Assembly (NCBI GenBank): GCA_027022125.1
Contig: JALVZI010000038.1
Span: forward strand, 1 to 5,128
Direction of reading: 5' to 3'
Origin: Anaerolineae bacterium
GTDB taxonomy: Bacteria; Chloroflexota; Anaerolineae; 4572-78
DNA length: 5,128 bases
Part shown: one piece after another, positions 1-5,128 of the stretch
How the letters are laid out: each line of letters opens with the position of its first letter
Numbering within the stretch: position 1 is the stretch's first letter
Program-made: the position numbers and the translations under genes
The notes under the pieces: model-generated
What the model saw: the letters and a program-made list of their open reading frames with translations, nothing else
Told to the model about the DNA's origin: nothing
The model's database searches: none

Positions 1-1
1 G

Positions 2-643
2 AACGAAGCCCGCACGCAACTCGGCGACATTCCCCTGCAACTGCAAATCACCGGCTCGGCAGGGATGGGCGTCAGCGAAATGTACGAAATCCCGTTCATT
101 CAGGAAGTAGTTTCGTCCGCAGAAGTGGTCAAACGGCTGTACCCCGACGTGAAAACCCTGATTGACATCGGCGGGGAAGATGCCAAAATGATTTTCTTTC
201 ACGAAAAAGGCGTGCCCGATATTCGGATGAACGGTTCGTGCGCGGGCGGCACGGGCGCGTTCATCGACCAGATGGCTACCCTGTTGAACATTCCCGTTGC
301 GGAACTGAACGCGCTGGCGCAGAAACACGAAAAAGTGTACCCCATCGCCTCCCGCTGCGGGGTGTTCGCCAAAACCGATGTGCAGAACCTGCTCAGCCGC
401 CAAATTTCGCACGAAGATATTGCCGCGTCCATTTTTCACGCGATGGCATTGCAAGTAGTCGCCACACTATCACGCGGAAACGACCCCACCCCCAAATTGC
501 TGATGTGCGGCGGTCCGCTGACATTTTTGCCCGCGCTGCGCACGGCGTTTATGGATGTGCTGAAACTCGGTGATGACAGCATTCTCCGCGCCGAACACAG
601 CGAACTGCTGCCGGCGATGGGCGCGGCGCTGTCGGCAAACGGC
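2..643 (+). other. Protein domain: ASKHA activase domain 1 (N-terminally cut by the window)
   Basis: The BcrAD/BadFG-type ATPase landmarks are visible: the second phosphate motif DIGGEDAK (residues ~34-41), NGSCAGGTGAF with Cys59, SRCGVFAKTDV with Cys98, the adenosine-side motif MCGG (~147-150), and a closing MGAALS near 185-190. Cys59 and Cys98 are 39 residues apart, the same spacing as Cys127 and Cys166 of Acidaminococcus fermentans HgdC, which ligate the dimer-bridging [4Fe-4S] cluster. A Glu replaces the common Gln in DIGGQD. The first phosphate loop lies outside the window. Confidence 0.9.
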
Positions 644-3600
644 ACATCGCTGCACACCACCATTTCCGACCTGATTGCGCGGCTCGACAATCCCCCCATT
701 CACGTTTTCACCGGCGAAAATCGGCTTGCCCCGCTTTTCAAATCGAAAGAAGATTTTGAACGCTGGGAATTCACCCGCAATCAAAACAAAGCCCCCCGCG
801 CCGATATTGCAGACGCGGACGGCGAACCCGTTTTTCTCGGTGTGGATTCCGGTTCCACCACCACCAAACTGGTGCTGACCGATGTGGACGGACGGGTGCT
901 GTTCAGCCATTATACCGGCAACAACGGCGACGCCATCGGCGCGGTGAAAAACGGGCTGGCAAAAATCCGCGACCTGTTTCGGGCGCGTGAAAACCCGCCG
1001 CACATCGCCCGCACGGTGGTCACGGGGTACGGCGAAGATTTGATTCACGCGGTGTTCGGGTTCGATATGGGCATGGTGGAAACGCTGGCGCACTTCCGCG
1101 CCGCCCGCGCTTTCGACCCGGATGTGTCTTTCATTTTGGACATCGGCGGGCAGGATATGAAAGCCATTTATGTGCAGGACGGACACATTCAGAATATCGA
1201 ACTGAATGAAGCCTGCTCGTCCGGCTGCGGCTCGTTCATCGAAACGTTTGCCCGCTCGATGGGGTACAGTGTGGCGGATTTCGCCGCCAAAGCGACCACC
1301 GCGCAATCGCCCAGCGATTTGGGCACGCGCTGCACGGTTTTCATGAACTCGAAAGTGAAACAATCGCTGCGCGAGGGCGCCAGCGTGAACGATATTTCCG
1401 CCGGACTGGCATATTCGGTCATCAAAAATGCGCTGCACAAAGTGCTGAAAATCACCAACACCGATGTGCTGGGCGACCATATTTTGGTGCAGGGCGGCAC
1501 GTTCCGCAATCCCGCCGTGCATAAAGCGATGGAAACGCTGCTGGAAAAACCCGTGCTCTGCCCCGATATTTCGGAGTTGATGGGGGCGTATGGCGCGGCG
1601 CTGACCGGGCGCGATGAATATCTGGATACCCGCGACCCGCAGACGAGTTTCATCGGGCTGGAAGCGATTGACAGCGCGGGCGATTACAAAAAATACACCA
1701 TCCACTGCCACGGCTGCGAAAACCGCTGCACCGTCACCAAACTGCAATTCCCGAACAAACGTGTTTTTTACACCGGCAACCGCTGCGAGCGAATTTTCTC
1801 GAACAGTGGCAAAAAGGTGGAAAAAGGCACCGACCTGACCGAATTCAAATACCGGCTGCTGTTCGACCGCGACCCCGAACCCGCCGCCCCCGCGCGGCTG
1901 ACGCTCGGCATTCCGCGCTCGCTGAATATGTACGAAAATTACCCCTTCTGGCACGCGCTGTTCACCGAAAGCGGCATTCGGGTGCAACTGTCCGACCCGT
2001 CCACCGGCGAAATGTATGCGCGCGGCGCGGGCACAATCATGTCGGAAAATATCTGCTATCCCGCCAAAATCACGCACGGGCACATTTACAATCTGATTGA
2101 CAAAAAAGTTGACCGCATTTTTTACCCGATGGTGATGTTCGAGCAGAAAGAATTTAAAGACGCGCTGAACAGTTTCAACTGCCCGATTGTTTCCGGCTAT
2201 CCCGATGTGATTCGCAGTGCCATCAACCCCGAAGGGAATTTCGGCGTGCCGCTGGACACACCCGCCGTCACCTTCCGCGACCGAAAATTGCTCAAAAAAA
2301 TCGTGACGGAATATCTGACCGGATTGGGTATCGACAAAAAAACCATCAATCGCGCTTTCAAACGCGCGCTGGCGGCACAGCAGGCATATAAAAACGCCGT
2401 CCGCGCCGAAGGGGATAAAATTCTGGCACGCGCCGCAGCGGAAGACCGGCTGGTCATTCTGCTGTTGGGGCGACCGTATCACGTTGACCCGCTCATCAAT
2501 CACGGCGTGCCGAGCGTGCTCACCGATTTTGGGGTGGATGTCATCACCGAAGACGCGCTGCACATTGACCGCAACGCTATGCTGAACGACCCGCACGTGC
2601 TCACCCAGTGGGAATATCCCAACCGCTATTATCACGCCATGCGCTGGGCGGGTCAGCACGAAAATGTGGAAGTGGTGCAACTGAACTCTTTCGGCTGCGG
2701 ACCGGACGCCATCACGGTGGATGAAGTTCACAGTCTCGCCACCGAATATGGTATGGGGCACACGGTCATCCGCATTGATGAAATTGAGAGCACCGGTTCG
2801 GTGCGGCTGCGGCTGCGCTCGATGATTGAGTCGGTGCAGCAGCAGCGTCGGCACAAAAAACGCACATACACGCCGCGAAAGTCGGTGCGGGTGTATCAAA
2901 AAGAAGACCGCGACAAAGTGATTCTCGCGCCGCAATTCTCGTATTTTTACACCGCGCCGCTGGTTCGCCCCATTTTGGATATGGGCTATAAAGTGGATAT
3001 GCTCCCCCCGCCCGACCGCGACACCGCCGAAACGGGGCTGAAATACACCAACAACGAAATTTGCTATCCCGCCATCGTCATCATCGGCGATTTGATAAAA
3101 GCCCTGCAATCGGGAAAATACGACCCGAAAAATGTGGTGGTCGGCATTACCCAAACGGGCGGACAGTGCCGCGCGTCGAGTTATCTGTCGCTGCTGCGGC
3201 GGGCGCTGGCGTCGGCGGGATTTTACGACACGCCGATTATCTCGCTGACCGCCGGGTTGAAAGCGCTCAACGAGCAGCCGGGCTTCAAATTCGACATCAA
3301 AAAATACTCGTATCACGCCGTGTTGAGCATTGTTTTTGCCGATGCCATTTCGGAGATGTATTATGCCACTGCCATCCGCGAAATCAACAAAGGCGACACG
3401 CTGAAAGTTGCCGACAAATATATGGCGCTGCTGGCAAACACGGTCGAAAACGGCGGCATGGTGCTGAAACGGAATATCGTGCTGGATACCATCCGCCGCG
3501 CGGTGAAAGATTTTAACGCCATTCCGGTGAAAAATCTGACCTATCCCAAAGTCGGCGTCATCGGCGAAATTTATGCCAAATACAACTCATTCGCCAACAA

Positions 3601-4309
3601 TCGGGTGGCGGAATGGCTGATGGAACAGGGGCTGGAAGTGGTTTCGCCATCGCTGATGGAATTTTTCGCCGCCTGGCCCATCAGTGCGGAAACGGATGTG
3701 AGAGAACACCTAAAACGTCCCGATGTGATGTGGTTTCTGTCGAAAGTGACGCAGAAAGTGGCGCAATCATTTTTGGATGAAGTGGACGGCGTGCTGCAAG
3801 ATTTCCACTATCACCGCCCGATGCACACCATCGAGCATATCGCCGACAAAGCGAAAGAGATTGTGCGGCTCACCCATCAATACGGCGAAGGGTGGCTCAT
3901 CCCCGGTGAAATCAACAGCATGATTGAAGACGGTATTCCGAATGTGCTGTGTCTGCAACCGTTCGGCTGTATCGCCAACCATGTAGTCGCCAAAGGGGTG
4001 GAAAAGCGGATGAAAGAGGAACATCCCGATTTGAACCTGCTATTTCTCGATGTGGATGCGGGGGCGAGTGAAGTGAATTTCGTCAACCGGCTGCACTTTT
4101 TCGTCAGTCACGCCAAAAATCAAGAACCCGACCCGGACATCGTTGTCGCCATTAAAGCCGAAACGCCGACCGTCACCATCGCCGAGGGGGCAACCTGCGC
4201 CACCGACGAAAGCGTCACCTGTGCCACATGCAGTCTCGATGGCGAAACGTGCCCGCTGCTGAAAGAAATGCAAGAGCAGGCACTGCACAATTTGGTTGTG
4301 CCGAGATGA
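2..4309 (+). CDS. Fused acyl-CoA dehydratase activase / 2-hydroxyacyl-CoA dehydratase-like protein (5' partial)
   Basis: The frame is open from base 2 to the TGA at 4307-4309. The Met at base 65 is internal: the 21 codons before it encode the family-like stretch ending ITGSAG that leads into GMGVSE. By comparison with the roughly 260-residue HgdC activators, about 65-80 N-terminal residues, including the first phosphate motif, lie upstream of the window. Order of parts (from Met65): ASKHA ATPase 1 (to ~193), ASKHA ATPase 2 (~257-515), Cys-rich linker (548-574), DUF2229/COG3580-like lobe (~613-922), COG3581-like lobe (~952-1351), Cys-rich tail (1378-1396). Known activators of this family hydrolyse ATP to push an electron from a [4Fe-4S] cluster into a dehydratase or reductase iron-sulfur protein. 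Here donor and acceptor modules appear fused. No signal peptide or membrane segment is seen, so it is probably cytoplasmic. The substrate is unknown; the COG3580/COG3581 parts have no settled function. Family assignment is strong, exact activity is not. Confidence 0.93.
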   Translation, partial: NEARTQLGDIPLQLQITGSAGMGVSEMYEIPFIQEVVSSAEVVKRLYPDVKTLIDIGGEDAKMIFFHEKGVPDIRMNGSCAGGTGAFIDQMATLLNIPVAELNALAQKHEKVYPIASRCGVFAKTDVQNLLSRQISHEDIAASIFHAMALQVVATLSRGNDPTPKLLMCGGPLTFLPALRTAFMDVLKLGDDSILRAEHSELLPAMGAALSANGTSLHTTISDLIARLDNPPIHVFTGENRLAPLFKSKEDFERWEFTRNQNKAPRADIADADGEPVFLGVDSGSTTTKLVLTDVDGRVLFSHYTGNNGDAIGAVKNGLAKIRDLFRARENPPHIARTVVTGYGEDLIHAVFGFDMGMVETLAHFRAARAFDPDVSFILDIGGQDMKAIYVQDGHIQNIELNEACSSGCGSFIETFARSMGYSVADFAAKATTAQSPSDLGTRCTVFMNSKVKQSLREGASVNDISAGLAYSVIKNALHKVLKITNTDVLGDHILVQGGTFRNPAVHKAMETLLEKPVLCPDISELMGAYGAALTGRDEYLDTRDPQTSFIGLEAIDSAGDYKKYTIHCHGCENRCTVTKLQFPNKRVFYTGNRCERIFSNSGKKVEKGTDLTEFKYRLLFDRDPEPAAPARLTLGIPRSLNMYENYPFWHALFTESGIRVQLSDPSTGEMYARGAGTIMSENICYPAKITHGHIYNLIDKKVDRIFYPMVMFEQKEFKDALNSFNCPIVSGYPDVIRSAINPEGNFGVPLDTPAVTFRDRKLLKKIVTEYLTGLGIDKKTINRAFKRALAAQQAYKNAVRAEGDKILARAAAEDRLVILLLGRPYHVDPLINHGVPSVLTDFGVDVITEDALHIDRNAMLNDPHVLTQWEYPNRYYHAMRWAGQHENVEVVQLNSFGCGPDAITVDEVHSLATEYGMGHTVIRIDEIESTGSVRLRLRSMIESVQQQRRHKKRTYTPRKSVRVYQKEDRDKVILAPQFSYFYTAPLVRPILDMGYKVDMLPPPDRDTAETGLKYTNNEICYPAIVIIGDLIKALQSGKYDPKNVVVGITQTGGQCRASSYLSLLRRALASAGFYDTPIISLTAGLKALNEQPGFKFDIKKYSYHAVLSIVFADAISEMYYATAIREINKGDTLKVADKYMALLANTVENGGMVLKRNIVLDTIRRAVKDFNAIPVKNLTYPKVGVIGEIYAKYNSFANNRVAEWLMEQGLEVVSPSLMEFFAAWPISAETDVREHLKRPDVMWFLSKVTQKVAQSFLDEVDGVLQDFHYHRPMHTIEHIADKAKEIVRLTHQYGEGWLIPGEINSMIEDGIPNVLCLQPFGCIANHVVAKGVEKRMKEEHPDLNLLFLDVDAGASEVNFVNRLHFFVSHAKNQEPDPDIVVAIKAETPTVTIAEGATCATDESVTCATCSLDGETCPLLKEMQEQALHNLVVPR
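833..1610 (+). other. Protein domain: ASKHA activase domain 2
   Basis: This is a complete second copy of the ATPase fold. Phosphate motif 1 is GVDSGSTTTK (259-268), phosphate motif 2 is DIGGQDMK (359-366), then NEACSSGCGSF with Cys384 and Cys388, GTRCTVFMNS with Cys423, the adenosine motif VQGGTFRN (~475-482), and the closing GAYGAAL (507-513). Cys384 and Cys423 are again 39 residues apart. The CxxGTG element seen in copy 1 is changed to CSSGCG here, which adds a Cys and loses the Thr, so the two copies are not equivalent. Confidence 0.92.
1706..1786 (+). other. Protein region: Cys-rich linker, possible metal site
   Basis: Between the second ATPase domain and the first dehydratase-like lobe lie Cys548, Cys551, Cys555 and Cys574 (C-x2-C-x3-C-x18-C), with His547 and His549 next to the first Cys. 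The spacing resembles a zinc ribbon or an iron-sulfur site. The following GNRCERIF is reminiscent of conserved stretches in this family. That the four Cys bind metal is inferred from spacing only. Confidence 0.55.
1901..2833 (+). other. Protein domain: DUF2229/COG3580-like lobe A
   Basis: The lobe starts at LGIPRSLNMYENYPFW (~614-629), a typical opening of the DUF2229 'CoA enzyme activase' domain. It continues with SENICYPAKITHGH (Cys664), FNCPIVSGYPD (Cys706), the strand-turn LLGRPYHVDP (Gly802) and NSFGCGPDAI (Cys878). Three separated Cys in one lobe match the three-Cys ligation of the [4Fe-4S] cluster in each HgdA/HgdB-type subunit. The cluster itself is inferred. Confidence 0.8.
2918..4117 (+). 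other. Protein domain: COG3581-like lobe B
   Basis: This lobe repeats the landmarks of lobe A in the same order: an opening ILAPQFSYFYTAPLVRP strand/helix (~953-969), TNNEICYPAIV (Cys1000), TGGQCRASSY (Cys1035), the strand-turn VGVIGEIYAKYN (Gly1167), and CLQPFGCIANHVVAKG (Cys1296, Cys1302). Between the last two landmarks it is about 59 residues longer than lobe A. It resembles the HGD-D (2-hydroxyglutaryl-CoA dehydratase D-component) superfamily in its FGC and CYP motifs. Confidence 0.78.
4196..4252 (+). other. Protein region: C-terminal Cys tail
   Basis: After lobe B a low-complexity, Thr/Ala-rich tail carries Cys1378, Cys1386, Cys1389 and Cys1396 (C-x7-C-x2-C-x6-C), followed by a charged helix-like end. 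The four Cys could form a small metal site or a redox relay. There is no recognisable domain, so the role is open. Confidence 0.45.
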
Positions 4310-4341
4310 TGCGTGATGCGTGAAGCGTGATGAGTGATGCT
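4307..4341 (+). repeat. Heptanucleotide tandem repeat, five units, consensus TGATGCG
   Basis: Five consecutive 7-base units read TGATGCG, TGATGCG, TGAAGCG, TGATGAG and TGATGCT. The first unit begins exactly with the stop codon TGA of the activase gene. The pattern resembles the short tandem heptamer repeats (STRR type) known between genes of some bacteria such as cyanobacteria. Whether it recurs in this genome cannot be seen here. Confidence 0.85.
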
Positions 4342-4365
4342 CACGCTTCACGTTTTCACGTATCA
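4307..4365 (+). terminator. Long intergenic hairpin, possible transcription terminator
   Basis: Bases 4319-4330 (CGTGAAGCGTGA) pair perfectly with 4341-4352 (TCACGCTTCACG) around a 10-base loop, directly followed by four T (4353-4356). After a small 2x3 internal loop, an outer stem of 10 pairs (4307-4316 with 4356-4365, one of them G-T) extends it back to the stop codon. The inner stem plus T run is terminator-like. The T run is short and the outer stem continues beyond it, so it could instead protect the mRNA 3' end or be only a by-product of inverted heptamer repeats. Confidence 0.5.
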
Positions 4366-4379
4366 CGCTGACGGCTGAC
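4366..4379 (+). repeat. Second heptamer pair CGCTGAC / GGCTGAC
   Basis: Two adjacent 7-base units differ in one base and continue the 7-base periodicity of the gap, though with a different core from TGATGCG. This is a short match and may be chance. No convincing -35/-10 promoter pair is seen between here and the next gene. Confidence 0.4.
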
Positions 4380-4391
4380 CATTGAAAACCG

Positions 4392-4397
4392 AAAGGA
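4392..4397 (+). promoter_or_regulatory. Ribosome binding site of the AhpD-like gene
   Basis: AAAGGA lies seven bases before the ATG at 4405. This supports that start over later in-frame Met codons, the next being residue 14. Confidence 0.75.
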
Positions 4398-4404
4398 CTT
4401 CTCT

Positions 4405-5007
4405 ATGCCCTACATCAACCCGCCGAAGCGCATTCCCATTGTGATGCGTTTTGGCATTTGGATTGCGGAAAAAATTACCGGACAAACGTTGCTGCCGGCA
4501 CGATTGCTGGCGTGGTATCCCAAAGCGGCGTTCAGTTCGGCAATCATGGAATCGCTGGTGGCGCACCATGTCGGCAATGTTGACCGCCGGATGCTCAAAT
4601 TGGTGCGCATGCAAACCTCGTTCAGCGCGTCGTGTCCGTTTTGCATTGATATGAATTCGTTTAAATTCGATGAATACCACATCACCGATGCGGAAATTGA
4701 GGCGTTGCAGGGGTTGCGCGCCCTCGCCGATGTGCCGACATTTTCGGCGCGGGAACGGCTGGCGCTGGAATATGCGCGCAGCGGCACTGCCACCCCGCTG
4801 GCATTTTCCGCCAAACTGATTGCCCAACTGCGCGAGCAATTCACCGAGCGGGAAATTGTGGTGCTGGCGTCCACCATCGCGCAGGTAAACTATTGGGCGC
4901 GGCTCATCCAATCGCTGGGTGTGCCGCCGAGCGGATTTTCCACCGAATGCACCATCCTGCGGGTGGAAGAATACACCACACTGACGGATGAAACGGGAGA
5001 ACCCTGA
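4405..5007 (+). CDS. Carboxymuconolactone decarboxylase/AhpD-like family protein
   Basis: This is a complete 200-residue protein. The central DRRMLKLVRMQ helix followed by CPFCIDMN (Cys77, Cys80) is the CxxC redox element of the CMD/AhpD fold, and the C-terminal REIVVLASTIAQVNYWARLIQSLGVPP (given in two parts: ~149-160 and ~161-175) is a typical family ending. AhpD proteins use the CxxC pair as a disulfide reductant of peroxides; many CMD-family members have no known substrate. The usual Glu about 12 residues before the first Cys is not present (Lys65 there), and the position of the usual His, four after the second Cys, is Asn84. Classical AhpD peroxidase activity is therefore doubtful, although the thiol pair is intact. 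No signal peptide is evident. The gene follows the activase by 95 bases and overlaps the next gene by one base. Confidence 0.85.
   Translation: MPYINPPKRIPIVMRFGIWIAEKITGQTLLPARLLAWYPKAAFSSAIMESLVAHHVGNVDRRMLKLVRMQTSFSASCPFCIDMNSFKFDEYHITDAEIEALQGLRALADVPTFSARERLALEYARSGTATPLAFSAKLIAQLREQFTEREIVVLASTIAQVNYWARLIQSLGVPPSGFSTECTILRVEEYTTLTDETGEP
4995..4999 (+). promoter_or_regulatory. Ribosome binding site of the response-regulator gene
   Basis: GGGAG inside the last codons of the AhpD-like gene lies seven bases before the ATG at 5007. Together with the TGATG stop/start overlap it points to translational coupling. Confidence 0.7.
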
Positions 5008-5128
5008 TGCGCCGCAAAATTTTGGTCATCGATGATGATGCCGAAACCCGAGCACAGATTCGGCAAATCGTCTCGCAATTTGAACCTGAATGGCAGGTTA
5101 TCGAAGCGTGTGAAGCCAATCGGGGGCG
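5007..5128 (+). CDS. Response regulator receiver-domain protein (3' partial)
   Basis: Only the first 40 codons are in the window. They read as the start of a CheY-like receiver: strand 1 KILVIDDD (residues 4-11) with the acidic pocket Asp9-Asp10(-Asp11), then an amphipathic helix 1 (AETRAQIRQIVSQF) and the beginning of strand 2 (WQVIEACEA). The phospho-acceptor Asp, expected near residue 53-55, and any output domain lie beyond the edge, so it cannot be said whether it is a DNA-binding regulator, a stand-alone receiver or a hybrid kinase. The ATG overlaps the preceding TGA, with a good Shine-Dalgarno at 4995. In two-component systems the receiver is phosphorylated by a histidine kinase; none is in the window. 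Confidence 0.85.
   Translation, partial: MRRKILVIDDDAETRAQIRQIVSQFEPEWQVIEACEANRG

Noticed and set aside
65..67. ATG at 65 as the true start of the large gene.
   Set aside because: The frame is open upstream to the window edge, those 21 codons encode family-like sequence, and the first ATPase domain would lack its phosphate-1 motif.
470..3316. A 948-residue open frame on the - strand inside the activase gene.
   Set aside because: It lies antisense to a strongly supported conserved gene. Its translation is rich in Arg, His, Phe, Val and Gly without recognisable motifs, which fits a shadow of the strong G/C third-position preference of the sense gene.
4307..4365. CRISPR-like repeats.
   Set aside because: The units are 7 bases long, directly adjacent and without spacers, so this is a short tandem repeat and not a CRISPR array.
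4310..4404. Possible promoter for the AhpD-like gene in the gap.
   Set aside because: No convincing -35/-10 pair at proper spacing is visible; the gap is mostly taken up by the heptamer hairpin.
4363..4911. A 182-residue open frame on the - strand opposite the AhpD-like gene.
   Set aside because: It is antisense to a gene with a good ribosome binding site and clear family motifs, and has no recognisable domain of its own.

Overview
The window holds the bulk of one very large gene, one complete small gene, and the first 40 codons of a third, all on the + strand and covering almost every base. The large gene is open at the 5' edge and encodes at least 1,435 residues. It is a fused member of the 2-hydroxyacyl-CoA dehydratase activase / dehydratase superfamily (BcrA/BadF/BadG/BcrD-type ATPase, then DUF2229/COG3580-like and COG3581-like parts). 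This family is typical of anaerobic bacteria, where iron-sulfur ATPases drive electrons to very low potential. The window therefore suggests an anaerobe or facultative anaerobe with a moderately GC-rich genome and a strong G/C preference at third codon positions. I cannot place the phylum from this sequence alone.

Layout: bases 2-4309 carry the fused activase/dehydratase-like gene. Bases 4307-4404 carry a short gap that begins in the stop codon with a heptanucleotide tandem repeat (consensus TGATGCG). The repeat folds against its own inverted copy into a long hairpin, which may act as a terminator. Bases 4405-5007 encode a 200-residue carboxymuconolactone decarboxylase/AhpD-like protein with a CPFC motif. 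Its stop codon overlaps the start codon of a response-regulator receiver gene (5007 to the window end, TGATG overlap), so these two are probably translationally coupled.

The most interesting point is the architecture of the large protein. It is doubled twice: two ASKHA ATPase domains, each with a Cys pair spaced exactly 39 residues apart, are followed by two dehydratase-like lobes. Each lobe has the same order of landmarks (N-E/I-CYP motif, second Cys, G-rich strand/turn, FGC motif). It reads as a single-chain version of the activator homodimer plus dehydratase heterodimer that other systems build from separate subunits. Two additional Cys clusters (linker and C-terminal tail) could carry more metal sites. 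The substrate is not evident from the window. Residue numbers for the large protein count from the in-frame Met codon at base 65, because the true start lies upstream of the window.
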